Assembly (NCBI GenBank): GCA_023333565.1
Contig: JAJKFH010000668.1
Location: 310,001 to 374,000 of the forward strand
Length of the DNA: 64,000 nt
Source: Puffinus mauretanicus
Lineage: Eukaryota; Chordata; Aves; Procellariiformes; Procellariidae
Reading direction: 5' to 3'
The notes under the pieces were generated by a model that saw nothing but the letters and a program-made list of their open reading frames with translations, was not told where the DNA came from and ran no database searches. A program made the translations under genes and the position numbers. Positions 20,801 through 31,734 of this stretch are shown piece after piece. Each line of letters starts with the position of its first letter. Position 1 is the first letter of the stretch.

Positions 20801-21925
20801 CCCCAGGATCGTGGAAGTGGAACAGGACAACAAGATGACCTCAAGCAACCTGGGCATCGTCTTTGGGCCAACCCTGATGCGCCCAAGGCCCACGGATGCC
20901 ACTATTTCCTTGTCCTCGCTGGTTGATTATCCCCACCAAGCTCGCATCATCGAGGCGCTCATCATCTTCTATTCGACCATCTTTGAGAACAAGGAGACCA
21001 CGGTGCTGGCCGACTCCAGCAAATACGCCCCGGACAGCAGGGAGGAGGCAGCCAGCTGCTCTGACCGGGTAGGAATCTTCACTTGGGAGTGGTTTTCTGC
21101 CCCAAAAGAACAATCTCAGTAGGTGAAGACAGGCAGGGGGTGGGAGGAACGGAGCCTACATTTCTCTAGTGAACCATGAGATTTCTGGAACCATTTCTCA
21201 GTGAAGGAGAGGTTTCTCCTCCTCCATGCCCTCACCATTGTACCTCTTCCTCCCAGGCCAACGCAGGCTCCCAGCCCGCAGCTCCTCCCGGCAGCGTCCC
21301 CTACCTAGAGCTGCCTTCGGAGAAGGGGAGTTTGGATTACAGCCCCGACTCGTTCGCGGGTAAGTGAAAGGCAGCCGCTGGCTGCTCCCCAGCGGGCACC
21401 GGTCTCTCGGGAGCTACGAGGTGTAGTCGCTAGCGGCAATAACAAAGCCCTTCCCCTGTCCTGAAGACCACAAATTTACTGAACAAAGCTCCTGCCGATG
21501 CCGTGGTGCTGGGTGTAGCACAGGGCTCCCTCTGTCCCGCAGAGTCTGGTGACCGCTCCGTTGATTCCGACTCCGAGCCGGAGGACGGCGGGGGCCCACG
21601 GACCCAGCTAACGAAACAGGAGAGCGAGACCAGCACAGACGAAGCTCAGTTCTGCGATGACGGGAGCGAGGGACAGCGGAGCCGGAGCTGCAGCGTGGGC
21701 CAGTCGGATGCGGAGGGTGCCGCTCCCCGCTGCCGCAGCCCCCCGGGAGAAGAGCAAAGCGATGCAGAAGAATACCCCGAGAGCCGCCTTTCCGCTGCCG
21801 ACACGGACTACAACACAAACCAGTCCAACAACGCATCACCCGCCCCTGCCGCTGCCCGGCATCTGGTAGCCAGGCGCCGAGTCGGCCGCGAGCCAGGCAG
21901 CGAGCAGCAGCCCCGGTTTATCTAA
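2886..21925 (+). CDS. ARHGAP45: Rho GTPase-activating protein 45 (HMHA1), 23 coding exons
   Basis: A Rac/Rho GTPase-activating protein of leukocytes that links membrane curvature to actin control; in humans it carries the HA-1 minor histocompatibility antigen. Coding exons: 2886-2975, 5136-5466, 7631-7774, 9827-9911, 10360-10432, 10901-10979, 11349-11486, 11721-11785, 12280-12390, 13019-13099, 13327-13506, 13737-13874, 14159-14349, 14672-14832, 15257-15334, 16670-16771, 17143-17306, 17808-17996, 18369-18506, 20255-20493, 20807-21068, 21257-21359, 21543-21925. All have AG/GT borders and joining phases. They total 3525 nt, about 1174 residues (human 1136). Order: N-terminal [11 protein letters not shown] segment, F-BAR (about 277-550), C1 zinc finger (710-754), RhoGAP (about 770-985, arginine finger R804), acidic Ser-rich tail ending at TAA 21923-21925. 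The start ATG has A at -3. I identified it by strong similarity to human ARHGAP45 throughout, including TNTQ-type segments and the tail motif NTNQSNN. Confidence 0.95.
3700..3828 (+). CDS. Candidate alternative first coding exon of ARHGAP45
   Basis: Inside intron 1 an ATG opens a 43-codon segment containing [17 protein letters not shown] and [11 protein letters not shown]. It ends at a GTACGG donor after ACG at 3826-3828. Its length is a multiple of three, so it would splice in phase 0 onto the exon at 5136, just as the annotated first exon does. The residue composition (basic, Ser/Pro-rich, with Tyr and Lys) looks coding rather than like the Gly/Pro/Arg/Ala noise around it. I do not recall a matching isoform with certainty. 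It could be an alternative promoter/first exon or chance. Confidence 0.35.
6878..6925 (+). repeat. 16-bp tandem repeat, 3 copies
   Basis: Three copies of GCCGGGCAGGGGACAC or its one-base variant ending in T. It lies in ARHGAP45 intron 2, about 180 bp before the long 13-bp minisatellite and shares the GGGCAGGG(G)ACAC core with it, so the two may have a common origin. Confidence 0.8.
7104..7604 (+). repeat. 13-bp minisatellite, about 38 copies
   Basis: The consensus unit is GGGACACGGGGCA, with recurrent variants GGGACACGGGACA, GGGACACAGGGCA, GGGATGCGGGGCA and GGGACATGGGGCA. It fills the end of ARHGAP45 intron 2 and stops about 26 bp before the acceptor of exon 3 (exon begins at 7631). The unit lacks stop codons in most registers and yields long repetitive spurious frames on both strands. 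The sense strand is G-rich. Confidence 0.95.
8803..9769 (+). mobile_element. CR1 LINE, 5'-truncated copy
   Basis: About 0.97 kb of the 3' part of a chicken-repeat-1 retrotransposon lies in sense orientation in ARHGAP45 intron 3. Evidence: a reverse-transcriptase segment reading [12 protein letters not shown], then FADDTK at 8896-8913; a downstream frame with [17 protein letters not shown] and [16 protein letters not shown]; then the typical untranslated 3' end with GGTCTTTTCCAACCTTAATG and a terminal ATTCTACAATTCTATG. The coding part is broken by frameshifts between about 8990 and 9130, so the copy is dead. It ends 57 bp before exon 4 of ARHGAP45. Confidence 0.95.
11349..14349 (+). other. ARHGAP45: ARHGAP45 exons 7-13: F-BAR domain region
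   Basis: Seven exons encode the membrane-binding, dimerising F-BAR coiled helices, about residues 268-568. Seen here: the [20 protein letters not shown] start, [15 protein letters not shown], the long charged helix with [19 protein letters not shown] and [20 protein letters not shown], and the closing segment with [18 protein letters not shown]. The helices are highly conserved with human, which fits strong constraint. An F-BAR fold is known for this family and is not proven by sequence reading alone. Confidence 0.85.
15472..16500 (+). repeat. Compound GGGAT pentamer array with 10 palindromic spacers
   Basis: About 1 kb in ARHGAP45 intron 15. Runs of GGGAT (with GGGGAT and GGGAC variants) alternate with a conserved spacer of about 28 bp, whose core CAGGCTGCAGCCTG is a perfect 14-bp palindrome. 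Spacers begin near 15551, 15628, 15715, 15963 (variant), 16030, 16121, 16224, 16297, 16384 and 16475. The G-rich strand is the ARHGAP45 sense strand. The array contains few stops and gives long Met-Gly-Trp-Asp spurious frames. Confidence 0.97.
17143..17996 (+). other. ARHGAP45: ARHGAP45 exons 17-18: C1 zinc finger
   Basis: The two exons carry a complete C1 (phorbol-ester/DAG-type) finger over residues about 710-754. Visible ligands are His in THRLRK, the CREC pair, the CEEC pair split across the exon junction (17306/17808), then H and C in ACHKKC and a final C in IQC. The spacing C-X2-C, C-X2-C-X4-H-X2-C-X7-C fits the family. Whether it binds diacylglycerol is unknown; in the human family it is thought to be atypical. 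Confidence 0.9.
18369..21068 (+). other. ARHGAP45: ARHGAP45 exons 19-21: RhoGAP catalytic core
   Basis: Exon 19 opens with GIYRVNG, where the Arg (R804) is the catalytic arginine finger. It is followed by [15 protein letters not shown] (exons 19-20) and by [15 protein letters not shown] (exon 21), the three hallmark RhoGAP blocks. Exon 20 has a spacer segment [12 protein letters not shown] absent from compact RhoGAP domains, and human also has an insertion there. The key residues are intact, so the domain should be active. Confidence 0.92.
18931..19227 (+). repeat. 41-bp minisatellite, 7 copies
   Basis: Seven copies, each exactly 41 bp, in ARHGAP45 intron 19. Each contains CGCCCTGCGGTGGGCTCAGC. 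Two unit types differ at one segment, CCCTCGCGTC (type A) against CCCCCGGGTC (type B), in the order A-B-A-B-A-B-B. This points to growth by an 82-bp double unit followed by one single-unit step. Confidence 0.95.
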
Positions 21926-24225
21926 GCCACCGAACAAAAAATAGCGCGGACGCAGGGACCGGGCAAAGGGGCAAAATTCAGAACCTACCCGGGCGTAGCG
22001 ACTCGCAAAGCTGTGAGGGGTGGGGAGGGACAGCACGGAGCAGCTCAGGGGGGTTTGGTGTGTCAGCTGCAGGCGATTCCTCGCTGTTTCACGGCTGGAG
22101 CTTTCACACAAAACCCCTGAGCCCCTCGGCTCCCGAAAGGGAAAATCGGGTCGGTTTGCCTCGGCCGCTGGGAGCCCCTGCTCGATCCAGCAGCCCACGA
22201 AGGACATTTCTTGGGAAGGAGCTGAAGCAGGACAGACCCTTCCCGTGTTGTTCCCGAAGGAACCCAGGGCTTTGCCATGCCCGTGCCAGGTCACAGGCTT
22301 AATTTTTGCTGCGCTCCTTAATCCCACGCCTTTACTGCAGAAATCGAGGTAGGAGGAGTCAAAGGATCTGATCATCCTCGCTGGCCGCGGCTGGAAGGGG
22401 AGACGGAGCTGCCGGGAGGTGACGCGGGGAGAGTTCCCCAACAGCGGGCACTGCAGCGAGGCACGGGCACCGCACCGACAGACGGACAACGCCGAGACCG
22501 CGTGCGCGGGCTGGCTCTGCCGGCCTGGGGAACAGCTTGCCGGGAAGGGGACACGGCCGGGGGAGCGCTGGGTTCAGCGTAGCCGGGTAAAAGCCACCCG
22601 CGCCATTTGGCACAGAGCCGGCCTCGGCTTTAGGGCCGTGGCTGCGCCGTTTGCCAGGCCCTGCGAGGTACATTTATCATTTATAACTGACTGTACCAGC
22701 CATCCGAAGTCCAGCTCTGAATTTACTGCCTCAGCACTTCTACGCCAGACAGGGCTCCACCGGTGCCTTTCCCGGCTCGGCTGCCAGGGTTTGCATTGCT
22801 GCTTGTATTTATGGGCATTTTAGTACTTGGCAGGAGCCACGCAAAGAGCAACCCGTGGGCTGCGAGCGAGCTCCGGGGACAGGTTTTTCCTGGCTGCAGG
22901 GTCCTGAGCATTGGCTGATCTCTCCGGGGGTTTTTTTTGATAGATGTTTGGTCTCCAAAAATCTAAGCTGCAAGACCAGGACTACACCTTTGCTCTTCCA
23001 GCTGGGCAGAGAGCAGGTCACCGAGGGGAGATGCCTCCTCCCCAGGACCGCCACGGCCTGAATCGAGTCACAGCCCCTGCCAGTGTAAGAGGCTCTTTTT
23101 TTTGTAAAGAGAGAACCCTTCAACATGAATCCACTACCTCTGCTGGCAAAGGAACTTTAAGGGTTAAACCAGACCAGCCAAAAAAGCTAGGAGACTTTTC
23201 TGCACTGAAGCGTAGAGAAGCAAGTAGATTTTAAGCTTAGAAAGAGCTGAAAGCTGTTTCCTTCTATTACCCTGCTTGTACCTGGGCTGCGGTCCTGCCG
23301 TCCCCGCTGACCCTCGGCCCGGGAGGGCGCGACGAGCAAAGACCACGAGCTCCCGGCCAGGGACGGATGCGCAAGGGCACCTCACACACAAGCAACTCGC
23401 AGCCCGCGGCTCCTAAGAAATTGCACAAATCCAAAGCTGTTTTCTAATAATTAGCCAGACCCTTCCTCAGTGAGACGCCGGACACCAGATCATCGCTCGC
23501 TCTGCCTGCTCACACCTCAAACCTCACCGCTCCAGGTCGGAGCAGCACCCACCCCAACGGGAGGGGGAAGGCAGAGGCAGATCTCCGGCCAAGCGAGCGC
23601 AGCGGGAGCGATGTTCCAGCTGAGGATACACTGAGCGGCGTTTGGGGGGTTCTACGCACCTCGTTACTGTAGGATTGGGCGATCAGCAGATGTTTGACCC
23701 CTCAGAGGATCAGCACAGGGAGAGCCTGGGCTTTGCTGTTCCCGGAGCTCTCCGAGACTCATCGGAAATGCATCTCAGCAGGTTAAAGGTACACAAAACC
23801 AAAGTGAATTTACAGCTAAATGGTTTATAACTGAGCCAAAGAAGAGCCAGGGATACCTGTGAGACTTTCTGTTCCGCAGCTCTTCAACGAGATGGTTGGA
23901 TTTTTCCAGCAGGTCATTTCCACGGTAGCAAGAGGAAGGCGGCCGATGCCCTCTCTTGCCACCAGCACTGCTACCACGGCGGTACCGCGTGTTTGCGAGG
24001 ATGGATGACAGGTGAATGCGAGTGAGGGAAGGGACTAAAGCTACGCTTGAGCTTCACACGGTAACAGGCACCCTTCTATTTGTGTATTAATTCAGCGTGG
24101 AAAAAGTAAAGCGTGTTTGTTACGACATGCCTGTGCTGTATGAAGCTGCGTTACATGTTTTGCTGTGTTCAGATTGACATGCTTCCAAAAAAAAAAAAAA
24201 TATAATAAAATGAGTGTGTTCTGAC
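21926..24225 (+). other. ARHGAP45: ARHGAP45 3' UTR (probable) and downstream region
   Basis: About 2.3 kb without recognisable coding sequence follows the ARHGAP45 stop codon. The first canonical AATAAA on the plus strand in a suitable context is at 24204-24209 (see its own entry). A long 3' UTR is plausible but not proven. An earlier end with a non-canonical signal is possible. Confidence 0.5.
24204..24209 (+). terminator. ARHGAP45: Probable ARHGAP45 polyadenylation signal
   Basis: AATAAA is followed within 10 bp by a GT-rich stretch (TGAGTGTGTT), the usual downstream element. It lies about 470 bp from the opposite-facing POLR2E signal, giving convergent gene ends. Confidence 0.6.
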
Positions 24226-24664
24226 CCGTGTCTGTCCTGGAGATCAGCGTCTTCCAGACTCGCACGCCCACGGCCGCAGGAGGCTAAGCACCGTAAGGAA
24301 GTACTCCAAGTATTTCTAGCAAGTAAACTGAAGTTTAAAAACCCCCAAGAAACCTGGAAGAGATTAAAACGAAAGCGACTGGGGGGTGATAAGCAACTCG
24401 CCATTGCAATATCTGAACAGCACAGTCTCAAAACAAGGGCCAGAGGTTAGAAGAGATGAGGTAAGCAACGAGGTAAGTCTGAACTGCAGCGTCAAAACTG
24501 CACAGGACGGGTCAGAGTTCTGCGGGGTGGGCTCTCGGCTCAGCCTCGACGGGCAGACCGTCAGAGCCTCGGCAGCAAGTTATTCTAAACAGAATGAAAA
24601 ACTCACAAAGTCCAGAAGGGTTTGGTACAGGAGAGGCTGAGAAATACAATACCAGTGAGGAACA

Positions 24665-25232
24665 GCGAGAGTACAAAGCTTTATTAAAAATAAGATCTTA
24701 TAAATAAAATAGGAAAGCAAAAGCCTTTTTCCACTCGCTTCCTCCCTGCGCACTTCAGTTGCTTCAGGATACTTCCATGGCTTGAGTCCTTAGAAGAGTA
24801 AGGAGTTACAGCAAAGTCCATGCTGGAAAACAAGGAATTAGGCCAAGTAAAACGACTGCAGGGAATTTTCTTGGCCATCTATGAAAAGGCAAACATCTCA
24901 GAATGTCTGTAAATTGCCGGCGGACAGAAGATCGGGAGGTGTCACGCGGCTCTTCCACACCTGGAAGAGAGGGAACTCTCAAGGCCAAGCCCCACCAATG
25001 CCCTGAACACCGACAGGCGCATCCCGGACCATGGATCCTGCGGCAAGAGACTGCCTAAGCCTGGCTCTGGTCTGTCCTCTCACTAACAGTTCCCTTCACA
25101 AACAATTTAAAGCTTTGAGATAATCTTTTCCTGGAGGCAGCTCACTTCAAGTCAATCCTGGAAAGCCCAAGGCGCTGCCCAAAGCGCTCCGCTAGCCAGA
25201 GGGTCTCGTACTCGGCCTTACCGATAGCTCCC
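24665..25232 (-). other. POLR2E: POLR2E 3' UTR
   Basis: This is the stretch between the POLR2E stop codon (25233-25235) and its polyadenylation signal. No open frame of note is present. The exact cleavage site is inferred. Confidence 0.7.
24680..24685 (-). terminator. POLR2E: POLR2E polyadenylation signal
   Basis: AATAAA on the minus strand (TTTATT on plus), about 550 bp after the POLR2E stop codon. It is the only canonical signal in this stretch. Confidence 0.75.
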
Positions 25233-27427
<2,195 letters not shown>

Positions 27428-27954
27428 GGCGCCCGCCGCCTGCCGCCCCAGGCCCCCGCGGGCCGCCCACGCTAATGCCTGCCCGCGCGGCGACAGGCGG
27501 CGCCGGGGCGGCCGCGGGGGGCCTCGGCCGCGGGGGCTCCTGGGAGCTGTAGTCCGCCGCGGGCCGCCTCCCGCCGCTCGCTCGCGGAGTGGGGGGGGGG
27601 CGGGGGTCCCTCTCCCGCAGCCGGGGCGGTTCCGCCGCTGTCCGCGTCCCGGCCCGGGACAGGCGGGGGCCCAGGCGCCGGTCAGGAGGGAAACCGCCGC
27701 CCGGCCTGCAGCGCCCCCCCCGCCCCGCGCCCATGGTCTGTCCCTGCCCCCCCGCCCCCATGGTCTCGCCCGCCCCGCCGGTAAACATCCCCGCGGCCAC
27801 CCCGCCCACCTTGCTCTTCCATTGGTCAGCTTCCCATCCATCATCCGGTCGGGCACGCCTCTTTGCGCGCTGACTGGCTGCGCGGCCGAAAGGGGCGGTA
27901 ACTCCGGGCGTCCGAGCCGTCGATTGGCTGAGGGGTCGGGGGCGGTGGGGCGCG
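27428..27954. promoter_or_regulatory. Bidirectional POLR2E/GPX4 CpG-island promoter
   Basis: Only 527 bp separate the two divergent start codons. The stretch is CpG-dense, lacks a TATA box, and contains two inverted CCAAT boxes (ATTGG at 27821-27825 and 27923-27927) within 140 bp of the GPX4 start, plus GC-box-like runs. CCAAT pairs of this kind suit NF-Y and are common in divergent housekeeping promoters. The sharing of elements is inferred from distance. Confidence 0.75.
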
Positions 27955-30066
27955 ATGGGATGGGGTCGGGCGGTGCGGCGGGCGCTGCGGTGCGGTGCGG
28001 CGGCAGCAGCGGCGCGGGGCCCGGTGCGGAGCATGGTAGGTGCGGCCCGGCGGGGCCCGCTGCGCCCCGGCGCTACGGGGACGAGGCGGGGGCGGCGGGT
28101 CGCGGCTCTCCCGGGCTGCCCCCGCGGCCGTGAGGCGCCCAGGGCGGGCGGCGGGGGCTGAGGCCTGGCCGGGGCCGGCGGAGCGGGGGGCGGACGAGCC
28201 CCCTCCCGGGGAGCGCGGGGGTCGCTCGGGGAAGGGAAGGGCGCGGCCCTGGCGGAGGCACCGAGCCGCCGGTGCGGGGCCGGTCGCTGCGGGGCTCCCC
28301 CCGGCCGGAGGGGACGCGGGGCGGCCGCCGCTGACGGCGTCCCCCGGCGCCCCCGCAGTGTGCCCAGGCGGAGGACTGGCGCTCGGCCAAGGCCATCTAT
28401 GACTTTCACGCCCGAGACATCGACGGCAACGACGTTTCCCTGGAGAAGTACCGGTAGGAGGGAAGAGCCGGGCACCGCTCGGCCTTGGGGCACGGGGCCG
28501 AGCGCCCTGGGGCGGGGGAGAGGACCGCGGTTCAAAGGGCCGCGGTGCGGCGCCGGGCGGTGATTAAACCGCAGCGGGACAATCTATTGCATAACCCGGG
28601 GGAGCAGCTTGTTTACGGGCTCCTTCCCGCCTCGCCCCGGCGGGGGTGAGGGGCCTCTCCCCGCTGCTGCCTGGGAAACGGCTGGTGATTCACCCCCTTT
28701 CCAGAGGCTACGTCTGCATCATCACCAACGTGGCTTCAAAATGAGGAAAAACCGCTGTAAACTACACTCAGCTTGTTGACCTGTACGCCCGATACGCTGA
28801 GAGGGGTTTACGCATCCTGGGCTTTCCCTGCAACCAGTTTGGAAAACAGGTGAGGGGGGGAGCGGGGCGAGGGCTCCCTGGGAGCGCAAGGACAGCCCTG
28901 GGCTGGCCGGGCTCCCCCTGCGGCCCCGGGGCGCCCACAGAGCAACCCCTTCTGTGCCTTCCTCAGGAACCCGGGGATAACGCTCAGATTAAGGCATTTG
29001 CTGAAAACTACGGTGTGAAGTTTGACATGTACAGTAAGATCGACGTGAACGGGGAGGATGCCCACCCGCTCTGGAAGTGGATGAAGGAGCAGCCCAGAGG
29101 AAGAGGCACGCTGGGCAAGTGAGTGTGGGAAGGGGGGGCTGTGGAAGCCAGCCCAGCAGGCAGGGAGGGGTCGGCTCCGTCCCAGCAGGTGGCCTGGCTG
29201 CAGCAAGAAGAAGGGTTTTTTCTGCCAGACTCTCACTTCTGTTTTTTCTCTCCTAGTGCAATAAAATGGAACTTCACTAAGGTAGGACACGGCCGCCTTC
29301 TCCCGGGCTTGCCTGGGTCACACCCTCGCTCCTCGGGGGGTGGTGGGGAGTCCCTGAGGCATTGCGGGGAGGAGGGATCCTCACGTGCAGGCTCCGGTTA
29401 CCCTGGATGTCGGGGTAGGAGCGTCCTGAGGGGTTCTGGCACTGTCCTGGTCCCTGTGCCTGGAGACCCCCAGGAGCCCCGAGCCTGCTTATCTCCAGCC
29501 CTGGCCCAGAGAGGCGGTAACCAGCTGAGGTGGGGGGGGCCACAGCTTCGCAGGCAGGACCCACCCCAGCCCCAGCAGCTCCTGGGGCTGCTCTGCTGCT
29601 CTCACAGAGCCTGTGTTACAGCTGGACTCACTCACCTGGGTGCTGCTTCATTTCCACAGTTCCTCATTAACCGGGAGGGCCAAGTGGTGAAGAGGTACAG
29701 CCCGATGGAGGATCCCTCCGTAAGTCTGCTGCCGGCGTGGTTGGTGTTACAGCTCTGCCTGACCCACGGGAGAAGGGGAAGCGCAACAGCAACTCTCTGC
29801 AGATCAGATCTGCAGAGAACACAGCAGTGCTGAGGCCGAGCACTGCTCCGGCGCAGGCTCTGCTGCCGTGTCTTGGCTGTCTTCCTCCTTTGGGGGGAGA
29901 AAAGGCACCCCCGTGCTCTGGGGGGGTTGGCGGTGGCACCAGGGAAAGCAGGTTCCCCTCTGGGGCGGGATGGAGGGGCATGTTTTTGGGGCAATGATGT
30001 TCTCGTAGCACGATGCTCCCTTCTTTCTCACAGGTGATCGAGAAGGACTTGCCTGCCTACCTGTAG
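27955..30066 (+). CDS. GPX4: Phospholipid hydroperoxide glutathione peroxidase 4 (selenoprotein), 7 coding exons
   Basis: Reduces phospholipid hydroperoxides with glutathione and so guards membranes against ferroptosis. Exons: 27955-28035, 28359-28453, 28705-28849, 28967-29118, 29257-29281, 29660-29719, 30034-30066; total 196 residues. The 25-nt fifth exon matches the human layout. UGA at 28742-28744 is selenocysteine U72 in NVASKUGKT; with Q107, W162 and N163 it completes the catalytic tetrad. The first ATG gives a 26-residue Ala/Arg-rich, acid-free leader typical of mitochondrial import. The last codon of exon 1 is a second ATG (28033-28035) that would start the 170-residue cytosolic form (MCAQAEDW), as in mammals. 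No oligomerisation loop is present, in line with monomeric GPX4. The C-terminus is DLPAYL, where human ends in HYF. A tool that reads UGA as stop would truncate it at residue 71. Confidence 0.97.
28742..28744 (+). other. GPX4: Selenocysteine UGA codon
   Basis: In-frame TGA in exon 3 between the AAA (Lys) and GGA (Gly) codons, at the universally conserved Sec site of GPX4. Recoding is supported by the SECIS element in the 3' UTR and by unbroken homology on both sides. Confidence 0.97.
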
Positions 30067-30124
30067 ATCTGCTCCTCTCGCCCCTGCAGCAGCCCTCCTG
30101 CTGCCCGTGGAGTCTTCTCGTCCA

Positions 30125-30182
30125 GCCCCAATGACGGTCTGTCTTCAAACCAGCTTGCTGGTGAGGCAGACCTGAAGATCTG
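30125..30182 (+). ncRNA. GPX4: SECIS element in GPX4 3' UTR
   Basis: About 60 nt after the stop codon the RNA can fold into a SECIS stem-loop. ATGAC (30131-30135) faces TGAAG (30173-30177) to form the non-Watson-Crick quartet. The next stem pairs GGTCTG with CAGACC, and an apical AAAC segment carries the conserved adenines. It recruits SBP2 and the Sec elongation factor. I folded it by eye only. Confidence 0.9.
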
Positions 30183-30277
30183 GCGTGCACCTGCTGGAAG
30201 AAGGCTTCACGGGGCCGGCAGCTGCTGCTGGGCAGCCCTTTTCTACGGGCATAAAGCAGGATCTGGTGTCCCCTTGC

Positions 30278-30283
30278 AATAAA
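30278..30283 (+). terminator. GPX4: GPX4 polyadenylation signal
   Basis: AATAAA lies 212 bp after the stop codon, followed by a T/G-rich stretch (TGCTTGTGTCTGGGTGTG). The transcript probably ends near 30300. Confidence 0.9.
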
Positions 30284-30299
30284 CATATTAGAAATGACT

Positions 30300-31734
30300 G
30301 CTTGTGTCTGGGTGTGCGGCAGTGACTGGTGGATGGGGCTGGATCTGGGTGAGAACCCAGAGTTTTGCAAGGGAGCCAAGACCTTACACAACTCCTGAGC
30401 TCAGCAGGGATAATCCTCATTAGTGCCGAGGAGGCAATTGCGCACAAATCCTGGGTCAGCTGGCGCTCCCGAGGGGCTCAGGCAGGAGAAGCCAGAGCAG
30501 GGGAAAGGTGTGCGTGTCCTCCCCCTGACCTGACCCTCCTGGCATCCCTCCTCACCCAAAACCAAGAGGGATCTGCCCCGATGAGGCAACGGGGTTGTTT
30601 TTCTCCGAACACGGCTGAAGGCTGACAGACGTTAGACAAAGTCTGGGCGCTCAGCGGCACCCCCCTGGCCCCGAGACCTCTCCTGGCCCCGGGCAGCAAA
30701 GGGGCCAGTTCCAGCAGTGGCGCAAGCCACAGCCAGAAGCAATTACTGCAAAACAAAACCAAGTCGCGTTGGGACATGGTGAAATACCTCACGTAGCCGG
30801 AGACGTGTCCGACCGCGGCGTGCAGGACCACGGGTGCATCCATCCTCCTCGGGAAGGCTCAGCTGCAGCTTGTTGGTGCTTGCAAAGGCGCAGCCGAGCC
30901 CACCGAGGGGGCCAGCGTCTCCCGTGGGCAGGGAGAGCTCGTGTTTTACAGGCGATCTGCCGTGCAGGAGTGCTGCTTTGCCTCTTTTCCCCGGGGTCTG
31001 GGGGAGGTGCTGGGTCTCCCCTTAACATCCACAGCCCCCAACCACCCCGGGCCCCTACGGGGAGCCCCGTCCTCAATGCGGAACCAAGTAGGGAAGAGCC
31101 CCAGGGTCCTTGCTGGGGTCCCCCCTGCAGCCTGGGGGGATGCAGGGAGGATCCTGCTCCAGCCTGCCTGACCGCTCAGCCTCCCCCCGGGGTAGGCAGC
31201 TGGTTTCGGGAGCTGCCCCACAGCCCCACTGGCCGTGAACTCCGTCGGCAGCACCGCAATGCCCAGCTGCGGTTGCACAAGGCGAATTGCTCCTCCATTA
31301 CCAGCACCCAGGGCTCGCCACCATCCCAGGGGACAGAGCGGTGCCTGGGCGAGATGTCCCCGGCGCGGCCACCAGTGACGAACAACAGCTCGTGCTGGAG
31401 GAACGCGCCTGAACAGCGGCTCCTTTATGTGGATTTTCCCCAGCAAAGCCGGGAAGGAGCAGCCTTGAAGGCCAGCGCCCGGGCTGGCTCCAGGGAGGAT
31501 CCTCCTCCGCACGGCCCCTGCCTGGCTCGGACCCGGGAGAAGGGGGTGGCTCGGGACAGCAGTCACCAACTGCCACCCCGTTGGTGACACAGGAGATAAA
31601 CGCCAGCTGCCAGCAGGACCCTGGCCCTCGGATTCCCTATCCTGATCCGATCGATCCCAGATGGGATCCTGGGGCAGGTGTACACCTCTGGACAGACGGA
31701 CAGACAGAGAGCTGGGACTTACAGAAATCTTGTA
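30300..31734. other. GPX4-SBNO2 intergenic region
   Basis: About 1.4 kb between the convergent ends of GPX4 and SBNO2. It is GC-rich, with long frames on both strands (for example 30769-31587 plus) that match nothing I know and look compositional. No RNA gene or repeat is recognised. Confidence 0.5.

Noticed and set aside
28742..28744. Premature stop making GPX4 a pseudogene
   Set aside because: The codon is at the known Sec position, the frame and homology continue on both sides, and a SECIS element follows.
30769..31587. 272-codon plus-strand frame between GPX4 and SBNO2
   Set aside because: Composition is GC-driven, there are equally long frames on the other strand, and there is no resemblance to known proteins.
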